49,741 nucleotides of DNA from an uncultured Pelagibacteraceae bacterium (lineage in GTDB: Bacteria > Pseudomonadota > Alphaproteobacteria > Pelagibacterales > Pelagibacteraceae), in NCBI GenBank assembly GCA_902526115.1, contig CABZJV010000005.1, positions 1 to 49,741 of the forward strand, read 5' to 3'. Shown piece by piece: positions 16,470 to 26,169 of the stretch. The notes under the pieces were generated by a model. It was not told the origin of the DNA. It saw nothing but the letters and a program-made list of their open reading frames with translations, and searched no databases. A program made the translations under genes and the position numbers. Numbering within the stretch: position 1 is the first letter of the stretch; each line of letters starts with the position of its first letter.

Positions 16470-18503
16470 ATGAAAACCACTGTTCAAAAAATTAATAATT
16501 TAACAATTGGCTTTCAAAGCCAAAAAGGGGAACAGATATCTATATTAAAAAATATTAGTACATCAATTAATCAAGGGGAAACAGTTGGAATTGTTGGTGA
16601 GTCTGGATCTGGAAAAAGTACACTTGCGCTTGCTATGATGGGTTATGTGAAACACGGACTTTTTACTATCTCAGGAGAATGCATCTTTCATTCTAATAAT
16701 TTGCTAGAAATGAAAAACAAAGAATTAGAAAATATAAGAGGTAGAAAAATTGCTATGATACCTCAAAATGCTGGTCAATCACTCACACCAAATTTAAAAA
16801 TAGGATATCAGATTGATGAGGCATTAAAATTGCATACCGATTTGAAGCAAACAGAAAGAGATGAAAAGATTTCTGAATTATTAAATAAAGTAAGACTGCC
16901 ATCACCTGAAACTATGGCCCAAAGATATCCACACGAATTATCTGGCGGTCAACAACAAAGGGTTGCTGTTGCTATGGCTTTAGCAGGTAGTCCAGAAATA
17001 TTATTGTTAGATGAACCCACAACAGGATTAGATGTTACAACTCAAGCTCATGTTTTGGAATTATTAAATCTTATCGCAAAAGATTCTGGTACATCAATGG
17101 TATATGTGAGTCATGATCTTGGAGCAATTGCTCAAGTAAGTGATAGAGTTATAGTAATGTATTCTGGTGAAATAGTTTTGGATGGCCCCGTAAGAAGTAT
17201 ACTAAAAAATCCTATACACCCTTATACATTTGGTTTATTAAAATCTATTCCAAAACTTTCTTTACCAGGTCTCCCAAACTCTATGTCTGGAAGTCAGCCT
17301 CAGCCTGGATCAATAAAAAAAGGTTGTAGTTTTTATGAAAGATGTGAGTTTGCTGATGACGATTGCAAAGTAAATTCTCCGTCACTTGAATTTATAAAAG
17401 ATCTAAATACAAGCGTTAGATGTTTTAAGCATAATGAACTTTTAAATTTAACTAAAATAGAATCACAAAATGTTAAATCTATTGAAAATAAAGTACTAAA
17501 GAATGAAATTTTAGATTTATCAAGTGTTTCAATTAGTTATGCTAAACAAAAATTTTTAGATCAATTGTTGAATAAGATAAATGATACTAATCCTACAGTA
17601 AAAGATATAAATATTAATATAAACAAAGGTGAAACTCTTGCACTAGTAGGAGAATCTGGAAGTGGAAAGTCTACAATTTTAAAATCTATAGCTGGATTGT
17701 TAAAAACTAAAGATGGGAATATTAAATTTGAAAAAGATAAGACTTTATCTAATGATTTAAGACAAAGAGATCCTAGTCTTTTAAGAGCTATACAATTAAT
17801 CTTTCAAAATCCTGATGAGTCTCTAAATCCAAATCACACTGTTGAGGAAATAGTATCTCAACCACTTAGGTTGTATTTCGGTTTAAAAGGTAAAGAATTA
17901 AAGGATAAAATAATTGAGGTTTTGGATAAAGTTAGATTAGGAGAATTTTATCTCACAAGATATCCAAGACAACTTTCAGGAGGAGAAAAACAAAGAGTTG
18001 CAGTCGCAAGAGCTTTTGCTGCAAAACCTGACATCATTCTATGTGATGAAGTGACCTCTGCATTGGATGTTTCTGTTCAAGCTGCGGTATTAAATTTACT
18101 TCAAGAATTAAAAGAAGATTTTGGCACAACATATATCTTTGTTTCACATGATTTAGCAGTGGTTAGAGCAATCAGTGATAGAGTTGCAGTTCTTTATCAA
18201 GGGCGTTTGTGTGAAATTGGACCATCTAACAATGTATATAAATTTCCTTCACACCCTTATACAGAAGTTCTTTTAGGAGCTGTTTTAGAGCCAGACCCAG
18301 ATATTAAACCTAAGCTAGTTGCAGAAGACATTGTTGAGGAAAAACCACCAGAAAATGGCTGTTCCTTTCAAGGAAGATGTCCAAGAATACTGGGAGATAT
18401 TTGTAAAAACGAAGTTCCACCATGGCAAACAAGTGAAAATGGAAACTCAATTAGATGTCATATCAAAATAGAGGATTTAAAAAATCAACAAACTTCTAAT
18501 TAG
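16470..18503 (+). CDS. Fused dipeptide-type ABC ATPase (DppD-DppF in one chain)
   Basis: 677 residues with two complete ATPase domains. The first has Walker A GESGSGKS near residue 42, signature LSGGQQQR and Walker B LLLDEPTTGLD; the second has Walker A near residue 392, signature LSGGEKQR and LCDEVTSALD. Each is followed by an oligopeptide-transporter C-terminal extension with spaced cysteines (GCSFYERC..., GCSFQGRCPRI...), which in DppD/OppD relatives can hold an iron-sulphur cluster. In many bacteria these are two separate genes; the fusion is common in alphaproteobacteria. It powers the importer with the permeases immediately upstream. Confidence 0.92.
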   Translation: MKTTVQKINNLTIGFQSQKGEQISILKNISTSINQGETVGIVGESGSGKSTLALAMMGYVKHGLFTISGECIFHSNNLLEMKNKELENIRGRKIAMIPQNAGQSLTPNLKIGYQIDEALKLHTDLKQTERDEKISELLNKVRLPSPETMAQRYPHELSGGQQQRVAVAMALAGSPEILLLDEPTTGLDVTTQAHVLELLNLIAKDSGTSMVYVSHDLGAIAQVSDRVIVMYSGEIVLDGPVRSILKNPIHPYTFGLLKSIPKLSLPGLPNSMSGSQPQPGSIKKGCSFYERCEFADDDCKVNSPSLEFIKDLNTSVRCFKHNELLNLTKIESQNVKSIENKVLKNEILDLSSVSISYAKQKFLDQLLNKINDTNPTVKDINININKGETLALVGESGSGKSTILKSIAGLLKTKDGNIKFEKDKTLSNDLRQRDPSLLRAIQLIFQNPDESLNPNHTVEEIVSQPLRLYFGLKGKELKDKIIEVLDKVRLGEFYLTRYPRQLSGGEKQRVAVARAFAAKPDIILCDEVTSALDVSVQAAVLNLLQELKEDFGTTYIFVSHDLAVVRAISDRVAVLYQGRLCEIGPSNNVYKFPSHPYTEVLLGAVLEPDPDIKPKLVAEDIVEEKPPENGCSFQGRCPRILGDICKNEVPPWQTSENGNSIRCHIKIEDLKNQQTSN

Positions 18504-18553
18504 GTCAATTTTTTTGTTACATCAGATAGCAAATTTAACTATAAAAGTTTTTT

Positions 18554-20776
18554 ATGAAAATAAATAATGTAGTTGTTATTGGTTCTGGCACTATGGGTAG
18601 TGGTATTGCAGCACAATTATGTAATGCAAATATACCGGTAACCTTATTAGATTTAAAAACAGAAATTAGCCAAAAAGCTAAAGAGAGAATTGAAAAATCA
18701 AGACCTCCATTATTAATTGATAAATCCAAAATTCATGGAATTAAAGTTGGAAATATTTCAGATGATTTTGAAGTTGTATCTGAAGCGGATTGGATTGTTG
18801 AAGCAGTTGTCGAGCGAATAGACATAAAACATGAAATTTACGATAAAATCTTTAAAGAAAGAAAAAAAGGTTCAATTGTTTCATCAAATACTTCCTCAAT
18901 ACCAATTAGTATTCTTTCAGAAAAAATGACTGAGGAGGATAAAAAAGATTTTTGTATTACGCATTTTTTTAATCCCGTCAGATATATGGATCTACTTGAA
19001 ATTGTAAAAAATGAAAAAACTGATTTGGATAAAATAAATCAATTACAAAAATTTTGTGAAGTCGATTTAGGCAAAGGTGCAATCGTATGTAATGATACAC
19101 CTGGCTTTTTAGGAAATAGAATAGGAGTTTATGCAATGCAAGTTGCAATGACTGAGGCTTTTAAAATGAAACTATCCATAGAAGAAGCCGACGCTGTTTT
19201 TGGAAGACCAATGGGAATACCTAAAACAGGAGTTTTTGGACTGTATGATTTGATTGGGATCGATCTTATGGCAGATGTATTAAAAAGTTTTATAAAAGAA
19301 TTACCTGAAAGTGATGAATTTCAAATAGTAGCAAAAGAAATACCTCTAATAAAAAAACTTATTGAAACGGGATACACTGGTAGAAAGGGTAAAGGCGGAT
19401 TTTACAGGATGAACAAGGATGGAAATAAAAAAATTCTTGAAGCAATAAATTTAGAAACAGGTGAATATTTTCCAAAGATAAAAATAGATATAAAGTCTGA
19501 AAAAGTTGATTTGTTAAAATTAATAAACCGAGAAGATAAATATGGGGATTACGCATGGGCTGTAATTTCGAAAATAATTAAATATGCATCATCACTTGTT
19601 CCAGGAATAACTGATAAATTTAATGATATTGATGAAGCAATGCGTCTTGGTTTTAATTGGTCAAGAGGACCATTTGAAATGCTAAAAGAAATTGGCGTAA
19701 GTAATTTCTTTGAAAAAATAGATAATTTTGAGAATAATAAATTTTTAGAGGATTTATCTAGTACAAAAAACGAAAATTTTTATGGTGAGAGACAAAAATA
19801 TACTGAAATTGAAACACTTGGAAAAATTAAATCAAAAGCTCAAAAGTTAGACAAAAATAATTCAGCTGAAATTTATCGATTTAATGACTTTAATATTGTT
19901 GAATTTACTACAAAAGCCAATGCTCTAGACTATGACTCTATGGATGCTTTAAAGAATGCCACCGATAAACCTTTAATAATCATAAACGAAAGTATGCAGT
20001 TTTCAGCTGGAGTAAATCTAACTTATACAATGAATTTTGCAGATAAGGGAGATTATCAATCTATTGAAAAATTTGTGAAATATTTTCAAGAAACATGCAA
20101 AGAACTTAAATATTCAAAATACCCCGTCGTTTCAGCTCCGTCAGGATTAACTTTGGGGGGAGGATTTGAAGTACTTGTTCAAAGTAATTTCGTTGCATCA
20201 CATACAAACATTGTTGTTGGACTTGTTGAAACTATGGTAGGATTAGTTCCTGCAGGTGGTGGATGTAAAGAAATGTTATGGAGATGGTCACAGACTGAGG
20301 AGGCAAAGAAAGACCCAGATTTTGCACCACTTAAAGTTTTTGACATAATTGGATATGGTAAAACTGCAACATCGCCGGTAGAAGCAGAGCCACTTAAATA
20401 TTTAATGCCAGAAGATAAAAAAATTATGAGTAGAAATAGTTTACTGCAAGTTTCAAGATCAATTCTTGATGAAAATAAAGATTTTTCTCCTCCAGTAGAG
20501 GCGAACTTCAAACTATCTGGAAAACCTCTAAAAGATAAAATGGTTAAGTTACTTGAAAAATTATATAATGACAAAATTATATTAGATCATGGAATGCGTG
20601 TTGGAACAGAGCTTGCAAATGTTTTAAGTGGAGGTGAAACTACATTAAATAAAAATTTATCTGAAGATGATTTGTATAAATTAGAATTAGACTCTTTTAT
20701 GAGATTAATTGAAACTAAAGAAACCCAGGAGAGAATAAAGCACACTTTATCAACTGGAAAGCCGTTAGTTAATTAG
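18554..20776 (+). CDS. fadN: 3-hydroxyacyl-CoA dehydrogenase / enoyl-CoA hydratase fusion (FadN type)
   Basis: 740 residues. The NAD-binding dehydrogenase comes first (VVIGSGTMGSGIAAQ at residue 6 on), with the catalytic His near 137 in THFFNPVRYMDLLE, and a crotonase-fold hydratase fills about residues 440-740. The order is the reverse of FadB/FadJ and matches FadN. Both crotonase glutamates are present, in GGGFEVL near residue 538 and GLVETMVG near 558. It would hydrate enoyl-CoA and oxidise the hydroxyacyl-CoA. No acyl-CoA dehydrogenase or thiolase is adjacent, though a thiolase lies at 4648. Its last 8 bases overlap the convergent cyclophilin gene. Confidence 0.87.
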   Translation: MKINNVVVIGSGTMGSGIAAQLCNANIPVTLLDLKTEISQKAKERIEKSRPPLLIDKSKIHGIKVGNISDDFEVVSEADWIVEAVVERIDIKHEIYDKIFKERKKGSIVSSNTSSIPISILSEKMTEEDKKDFCITHFFNPVRYMDLLEIVKNEKTDLDKINQLQKFCEVDLGKGAIVCNDTPGFLGNRIGVYAMQVAMTEAFKMKLSIEEADAVFGRPMGIPKTGVFGLYDLIGIDLMADVLKSFIKELPESDEFQIVAKEIPLIKKLIETGYTGRKGKGGFYRMNKDGNKKILEAINLETGEYFPKIKIDIKSEKVDLLKLINREDKYGDYAWAVISKIIKYASSLVPGITDKFNDIDEAMRLGFNWSRGPFEMLKEIGVSNFFEKIDNFENNKFLEDLSSTKNENFYGERQKYTEIETLGKIKSKAQKLDKNNSAEIYRFNDFNIVEFTTKANALDYDSMDALKNATDKPLIIINESMQFSAGVNLTYTMNFADKGDYQSIEKFVKYFQETCKELKYSKYPVVSAPSGLTLGGGFEVLVQSNFVASHTNIVVGLVETMVGLVPAGGGCKEMLWRWSQTEEAKKDPDFAPLKVFDIIGYGKTATSPVEAEPLKYLMPEDKKIMSRNSLLQVSRSILDENKDFSPPVEANFKLSGKPLKDKMVKLLEKLYNDKIILDHGMRVGTELANVLSGGETTLNKNLSEDDLYKLELDSFMRLIETKETQERIKHTLSTGKPLVN

Positions 20777-21419
20777 ATTTTAAAATTCTTAAAGTGTTTA
20801 TATAATCAGGCCTTAAAACATAAATACCTTTATTTCCAATTTTAATCTTACTTAAAATATCTAGGCCATAAACCACTTTCCCAATAGGAGTATACTCTCC
20901 TTGATAAATAGGAATTTCTTTTAAGGTAATAAAGAACTCGCTGTCCTCAGTATCAAACTTATTAGATCTTGCAAGACCTACGCTACCAGCGATAAATTTA
21001 AATTCATTACTTATTTCAGATTTTAATATTCCCAGACCAGATTTTCCACTTCCTATTTTCGAGTAATCAAGGTTATTAATATTTCCAAATTCAATATCTC
21101 CAGCTTGAACAAAAGTTTTTTTAAGTACTTTATAAAATGCAGATCCATCATATTTTTTATTTTCGATCAAAATTTTAAATCTTTTGACTGATTGAGGAGA
21201 TATTTCAGGAAATAATTCAATAATTACATCTCCACATTCAATATTCATTACAACAATATTTTCTGGATTAGGAAAATTTATTTTATCTAAATTTACCTTT
21301 TTAATAAAAAGGCATTTATTTTTTAATATAAAAAAAGAAGAAAAAGTAAAAATAGTAAGTACAACTAAAAAGATAAACAGAACTTTCTCAGATTTAGATG
21401 CTTTTATTGCCTTAATCAT
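20769..21419 (-). CDS. Membrane-anchored cyclophilin-type peptidyl-prolyl isomerase
   Basis: 216 residues. A single hydrophobic helix at about residues 12-32 is followed by a cyclophilin domain: ECGDVIIELFPEISPQSVKRF, FYKVLKKTFVQAGD, GSVGLARS, SEFFITLKEIP and GEYTPIGKVVYGLDIL. It should face the periplasm and speed proline isomerisation in exported proteins. The usual FHRV active-site arginine is replaced by FYKV (lysine), so catalytic rate may differ. Its ATG overlaps the stop of the upstream metallopeptidase-like gene (ATGA), so the two are probably translated together. Confidence 0.82.
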   Translation of the reverse strand: MIKAIKASKSEKVLFIFLVVLTIFTFSSFFILKNKCLFIKKVNLDKINFPNPENIVVMNIECGDVIIELFPEISPQSVKRFKILIENKKYDGSAFYKVLKKTFVQAGDIEFGNINNLDYSKIGSGKSGLGILKSEISNEFKFIAGSVGLARSNKFDTEDSEFFITLKEIPIYQGEYTPIGKVVYGLDILSKIKIGNKGIYVLRPDYINTLRILKSN

Positions 21420-22144
21420 AAAATATTTTTATCTATTTTTAAAATTCCCGATTTAATAAAAGTTACTTTTTTTTCTAAAATCTTATCTTTTTTTATTAGT
21501 GCCTCTATACTTATTTTATCTGTCATCAAAAAAGAGAAAATTTCTGCCATATCTTCAGATGCAATAGATTTTGAATATTCTGTTAAAAAACCGTTAGTAT
21601 CATTATATAAATCCAAGTTTAATCGATCTGAACAAGTTGAGCATTCAGCATATTTGAAATTATCATCATTAAAAGAGGTAAAATGACCTTCATCAAAAAT
21701 TTCCATATTACTTTTTTGAATCATGTGAAAAATTTCATGATGTATCATTCTTTCAAAATATTTTGCATTAAAGTTGATGTCTAATATTAAAGTTCTTTTT
21801 TCAGTATCTGGAATTCCTCCTGTATTAATTTCAGAAACAAACAAGTCTTCACAAAGAACAATATATTTTAAACTAATTTTGTTTAAGAAAGCAGAATTAT
21901 AAAAATCAATATTTTTTTCGATTATTGGAAATTTATTACCTAAGTTTTCTGGATAGGATTTATTACAGGAAATATTATTATTTACACCAATTTTAAAATT
22001 TTTTTTTGAATTTAGGTAACGAATATTGTTATCATTTTTAAACTTATAAACTTCAAGATTTGGAATTTTTAAAAGATTATAGATTTCATCAGCATTTATA
22101 TGTGTTATTTGAAAAAATATAATAATTAAAAATAAAATTTTCAT
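21416..22144 (-). CDS. Secreted protein with HExxH zinc-peptidase motif
   Basis: 242 residues, not a family I can name with certainty. A signal peptide covers about residues 1-18 (MKILFLIIIFFQITHINA). HHEIFHMIQ at residues 135-143 gives HExxH, and about 65 residues later SEDMAEIFSFLM supplies a plausible third zinc ligand; this spacing and ED-AE-F pattern resemble the putative zinc-binding metallopeptidases (Peptidase_Mx-like). Cysteines at 60 and 98 and a CSTC near 166 could form disulphides. It is co-transcribed with the cyclophilin. A 53-base gap separates it from the divergent agmatinase gene. Confidence 0.65.
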   Translation of the reverse strand: MKILFLIIIFFQITHINADEIYNLLKIPNLEVYKFKNDNNIRYLNSKKNFKIGVNNNISCNKSYPENLGNKFPIIEKNIDFYNSAFLNKISLKYIVLCEDLFVSEINTGGIPDTEKRTLILDINFNAKYFERMIHHEIFHMIQKSNMEIFDEGHFTSFNDDNFKYAECSTCSDRLNLDLYNDTNGFLTEYSKSIASEDMAEIFSFLMTDKISIEALIKKDKILEKKVTFIKSGILKIDKNIL

Positions 22145-22197
22145 TAGTTTAGTATAGACGTTTTAGATAAGATAATATTATCTTAGATAATTATAAA

Positions 22198-23157
22198 ATG
22201 AAAAAAGAAAAAAATAACAATCCCATACAACCAGTAAGTGGAACTAAAGTTCCAAGATTTGCTGGCCCAAGTACGTTCGCAAGACTTCCTGAATTAAGAG
22301 ATGTTGAAAGTTGTGATGTTGCGATAGTAGGTATACCATTCGATGCTGGAACTAGTTACAGACCTGGCGCAAGATTTGGACCACAAAGTATTAGACAAGC
22401 ATCTAGACATTTAAGAACTAATTATCATCCAAGTTATGATGTTGAACCTTTCAAAATTCAACAAGTAGCAGATGCAGGAGATATCTCATGTAATCCTTTT
22501 AGTATTAATGAAGCTATAAAGCAAATTGAAGTAGGTGCCACTGAATTGTTAAATAAAGTTGGTGGTATTATTAGTCTTGGCGGTGATCACACAATTGCTT
22601 TACCATTGTTGAGGGCAATTAATAAAAAAAATAGAGGTCCAGTATCTTTAGTACACTTTGATGCTCATTTAGATACTTGGGATACTTATTTTGGAGCGCC
22701 TTATACTCATGGAACTCCATTCAGAAGAGCTAGAGAAGAAGGATTATTTTTAGATGATTCCTCAATGCATGTAGGAATTAGAGGGCCACTTTACAGCAGA
22801 GATGATATTAAAAACGATGAAAGTTTTGGTTTCAAAATAATTCATTGTGATGAATTCCAAACCGAGGGAACTTATAAAATAGCTGAAAGAATAAAAAAAA
22901 GAGTAGGTAATAATCCTCTATACCTTTCAATTGATATAGATGTACTAGATCCAGCTTTTGCTCCAGGTACTGGTACTCCTGAAATAGCAGGTATGACAAC
23001 TAGGGAGATGGTAAATGTTTTAAGGGGATTATCAGGTTTAAATCTTGTATCTGCAGATGTTGTTGAGGTTTCTCCTGCATACGATCATGCAGAGGTAACA
23101 TCATTGGCTGCAGCAACTATAGTGTATGAATTAACTAATTTGTTTGCAAAAACATAA
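22198..23157 (+). CDS. speB: Agmatinase-family ureohydrolase
   Basis: 319 residues. The two-manganese site of the arginase/agmatinase family is complete: GGDHTIALPLLRA, HFDAHLDTWD and SIDIDVLDPAFAPGTGTPE. DVAIVGIPFDAGTSYRPGARFGPQSIR is the agmatinase-type N-terminal half. It would hydrolyse agmatine to putrescine and urea, although guanidinobutyrase and guanidinopropionase look very similar. The aldehyde dehydrogenase gene begins 20 bases later, which suits breakdown of a guanidino or amino compound to an acid. No arginine decarboxylase is in the window. Confidence 0.85.
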   Translation: MKKEKNNNPIQPVSGTKVPRFAGPSTFARLPELRDVESCDVAIVGIPFDAGTSYRPGARFGPQSIRQASRHLRTNYHPSYDVEPFKIQQVADAGDISCNPFSINEAIKQIEVGATELLNKVGGIISLGGDHTIALPLLRAINKKNRGPVSLVHFDAHLDTWDTYFGAPYTHGTPFRRAREEGLFLDDSSMHVGIRGPLYSRDDIKNDESFGFKIIHCDEFQTEGTYKIAERIKKRVGNNPLYLSIDIDVLDPAFAPGTGTPEIAGMTTREMVNVLRGLSGLNLVSADVVEVSPAYDHAEVTSLAAATIVYELTNLFAKT

Positions 23158-23177
23158 GGAAAGGATAGTTTTTTGAG

Positions 23178-24611
23178 ATGTTAGAAAAAAGAAGCTTTTA
23201 CATTAATGGTTCATGGGTTGATCCAAAGGAACAAAAAGATATTGAAGTTATAAATCCAGCAACTGAAAAAGTTTGTGCTGTAATATCTTCAGGTAGCAAA
23301 GCTGATGTTAATGATGCTGTATTAGCTGCTAAAGAGGCTTTTAAAAGTTGGGGTTATTCTACTAAAGAGGATAGAATTGCTCTTTTAGAAACTTTTTACA
23401 CCTTATATAAAAAAAGATGGAACGACATCACTGATGCAATAATACAAGAGATGGGAGCTCCAAAAGACTTTGCATCAAAACTTCAAACTGGGACCGGAGC
23501 AAGTCACACGAAATCATTCATTAGATACTTAAAAGAATTTGAATTTGAAAAACCTTTAGGAGATCATGCGAAAAATCAAAGATTATTATATGAACCAAAA
23601 GGGGTATGCGCCTTAATAACACCGTGGAACTGGCCTATGAATCAGATTTGTCTTAAAGTTATTCCAGCTTTAGCATCTGGATGCACAATGATATTAAAAC
23701 CATCAGAATTAGCACCGCTTTCAGCAATGGTGCTTGCAGAATTAATTGCCGAAGCAAAATTTCCAAAAGGTGTTTTTAATTTAGTGAATGGAGACGGGGA
23801 GACAACTGGAGACGCATTAACAAGTCATCCAGACGTAAACATGATTTCCTTTACAGGCTCAACAAGAGCAGGTGCTCTTATATCTCAAAATGCAGCAAAA
23901 GATTTTAAAAGAGTAAGCTTAGAATTAGGTGGTAAAGGAGCAAATATTATTTTTAAAGATGCTGATAAAGATGCAGTTGAAAGGGGTGCTTTAAGATGTT
24001 TTAGAAATTCTGGTCAATCCTGTAATGCCCCTACTAGAATGTTAGTTGAAAAATCTATCTATGATGAAGCAATAGAAAGATTAAAAAAATATGCAAATGA
24101 ATTTAAAGTAGATGATCCAAATAAAGAGGGAGAACATATTGGTCCTGTAATTTCTGATACTCAATTTAATAAAATTCAGAGCTTAATAAAGAAAGGTATT
24201 GACGAAGGAGCAAAATTAGTTGCTGGTGGGCCAGGTAAACCAGACGGGTTGTCTAATGGCTATTATGTAAAACCAACAGTGTTTGCTGATGTTAATAATA
24301 ATATGGAAATTGCTAGAACAGAAATTTTTGGTCCTGTTTTATCTGTCATCCCATTTGAAAGTGAAGAGGAAGCAATAGAAATTGCTAATGATACAGACTA
24401 TGGTTTAACCAATTATATTCAAAGCCAAGATCCTGAAAAAGTTAAAAGGCTTGCAAGAAAACTTAGATCTGGAATGGTTGACGTTAATGGTGCAGGAATA
24501 GCAGTTGATGCTCCCTTCGGTGGATTTAAACATTCAGGAATTGGAAGAGAAGCTGGAAAAGAGGGATTACTTGAATTCTTGGAAGTTAAATCAGTTGGTG
24601 GTTGGAATTAA
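23178..24611 (+). CDS. NAD(P)-dependent aldehyde dehydrogenase
   Basis: 477 residues, standard length. The catalytic cysteine is in NSGQSCNAPTRM near residue 280, the general base in SLELGGKGANIIF near 255, with TPWNWPMNQICLKVIPALASG and FGPVLSVIPF typical of the superfamily. It oxidises an aldehyde to the carboxylic acid. Its place after the agmatinase gene suggests an amino- or guanidino-aldehyde, but the subfamily is not determinable here. AGGAAAGGATAG lies shortly before the start. Its last 4 bases overlap the stop of the convergent argE gene. Confidence 0.9.
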   Translation: MLEKRSFYINGSWVDPKEQKDIEVINPATEKVCAVISSGSKADVNDAVLAAKEAFKSWGYSTKEDRIALLETFYTLYKKRWNDITDAIIQEMGAPKDFASKLQTGTGASHTKSFIRYLKEFEFEKPLGDHAKNQRLLYEPKGVCALITPWNWPMNQICLKVIPALASGCTMILKPSELAPLSAMVLAELIAEAKFPKGVFNLVNGDGETTGDALTSHPDVNMISFTGSTRAGALISQNAAKDFKRVSLELGGKGANIIFKDADKDAVERGALRCFRNSGQSCNAPTRMLVEKSIYDEAIERLKKYANEFKVDDPNKEGEHIGPVISDTQFNKIQSLIKKGIDEGAKLVAGGPGKPDGLSNGYYVKPTVFADVNNNMEIARTEIFGPVLSVIPFESEEEAIEIANDTDYGLTNYIQSQDPEKVKRLARKLRSGMVDVNGAGIAVDAPFGGFKHSGIGREAGKEGLLEFLEVKSVGGWN

Positions 24612-25807
24612 TTAAAAGAAGATTTGTCTTTAATTCCATTGAGTAATTTTAAACATTTTTTTAATTCATCTAGGACTATATATTCATCAATCTTATGAGC
24701 TTGTTCAATTGATCCTGGTCCACAAACAACTGTACTTATTCCTATTTCTTGAAACAATCCTGCCTCAGTTCCAAATGACACAACTTGTCTAGAATTATCC
24801 CCTGTTAAACTTGAAATCAATTCACATGCATCTGATTTTGTCTCTCTATCAAAGCCAACAATCTCTCCTATAATTTTTTTCTTAATAGACGAATTAGGAT
24901 AAATTTTTATCATCTCTGGAAGTAAAATTTCGTTTGCATACTTATCTAATTCTTTATTTAAAAAAATAGCATCCTCTTTGACAACAGGTCTTGTTTCCCA
25001 ATTAACGTGACATTTATCTGCAATTACATTGTGTGCAATTCCACCAAATATCCCTCCTATAGATAAAGTTGAATGAGGAGGATCAAAAATTGAATCTTTC
25101 GGTGCTCTTTCTACAAGTCTTTCTCTTAACTCAATTAATTTATTAACGTACCTTGAAGCATATTCAACTGCATTAACACCTTTATTAGGAGCAGAGCTAT
25201 GACCTGCTAGACCCTCAAAATATGTGGTGTACTCATAACATCCTTTATGGGCATCAATAATTTTCATATTTGTTGGCTCACCAATAATACAAATCCCATC
25301 TGTAATATTTCTTTTTTTTAATTCTTCAATAAGTATAGGAGCTCCTTGGCAAGCAGTTTCTTCGTCAAAAGTAAATGAAAAATGAATATCTCTATCAAGA
25401 TTTGTTTCTGAATAAATTGGAGCGAATGCTAGAGTACATGCAATGAAACCTTTCATGTCACAAGATCCTCTTCCATACAGTTTATTATTTTTAATTGTTG
25501 CTATAAAAGGATCTGTTGACCATCCTTTAGAAACTGGAACAACATCGGTATGTCCTGAAAAAATTATAGGTTTTTTATTACTGGAATTTTTTGCTTTGAT
25601 TGTTGCAAACAAATTTACTCTTTTTTTATCATCATTAAACGTTCTAAAAGAGCTCGCACCAATTTTTTTTAAAATATCATCACAATAATCTATAAGTGAA
25701 TTATTATCCTCTCCAGAAATTGTCTTAAAACTAATTAAGTCAGTTAATATTTTAACTGATTTTTTGAACAAATGTTCTGAATTATTTTCTGTACTCATAT
25801 TTAACAT
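24608..25807 (-). CDS. argE: Acetylornithine deacetylase (M20 family)
   Basis: 399 residues, or 396 from the ATG at 25798; neither start has a clear Shine-Dalgarno. Zinc-site motifs are SGHTDVVPVSKGWSTDPF, GRGSCDMKGF, DEETACQGAPILIEEL and CIIGEPTNMKIIDAHKG, and the distal histidine is in GPGSIEQAHKIDEY. The GEPTNM phrase favours ArgE over DapE. It removes the acetyl group from N-acetylornithine in arginine synthesis, or acts on a related N-acyl amino acid. Only 18 bases separate it from the divergent CsaA gene, so promoters must overlap coding sequence. Confidence 0.85.
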   Translation of the reverse strand: MLNMSTENNSEHLFKKSVKILTDLISFKTISGEDNNSLIDYCDDILKKIGASSFRTFNDDKKRVNLFATIKAKNSSNKKPIIFSGHTDVVPVSKGWSTDPFIATIKNNKLYGRGSCDMKGFIACTLAFAPIYSETNLDRDIHFSFTFDEETACQGAPILIEELKKRNITDGICIIGEPTNMKIIDAHKGCYEYTTYFEGLAGHSSAPNKGVNAVEYASRYVNKLIELRERLVERAPKDSIFDPPHSTLSIGGIFGGIAHNVIADKCHVNWETRPVVKEDAIFLNKELDKYANEILLPEMIKIYPNSSIKKKIIGEIVGFDRETKSDACELISSLTGDNSRQVVSFGTEAGLFQEIGISTVVCGPGSIEQAHKIDEYIVLDELKKCLKLLNGIKDKSSFN

Positions 25808-25825
25808 TCATTATATATTAAATAT

Positions 25826-26167
25826 ATGAAAGAACAAATTACCTACGATATTTTTGATAAAGTTGATATAAGAATTGGAACTGTAGTTTCAGTGAAGAAA
25901 AATGAAAAAGCAAGGAAACCGTCATTAGTTGTAGAGGTAGATTTTGGAGATGAAATAGGAATTAAACAATCATCTGCTCAAATTACGCATTATTACAATG
26001 AAGAAAATCTTAAGGGAAAACAAGTTATAGGGGTTTGTAATTTTCCTGAAAAAAATATTGCAGGGATAGTTTCACAAGTATTAATTTTAGGATCGATTAG
26101 TAAAGACGGAAAAGTAATATTAGTGCATCCATCTCAAAAGACTGAGAATGGATTACCTGTAGCATAA
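25826..26167 (+). CDS. csaA: CsaA-like tRNA-binding-domain protein
   Basis: 113 residues consisting of one EMAP/Trbp111-type OB-fold: DIRIGTVVSVKKNEKARKPSLVVEVDFG, KQSSAQITHYY and VIGVCNFPEKNIAGIVSQVLILG. CsaA is a small dimeric protein proposed to act as an export-related chaperone and to bind tRNA. It is the first of a long + strand run of closely spaced genes up to 33270, with 2 bases before the LysE gene. Confidence 0.88.
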   Translation: MKEQITYDIFDKVDIRIGTVVSVKKNEKARKPSLVVEVDFGDEIGIKQSSAQITHYYNEENLKGKQVIGVCNFPEKNIAGIVSQVLILGSISKDGKVILVHPSQKTENGLPVA

Positions 26168-26169
26168 AA

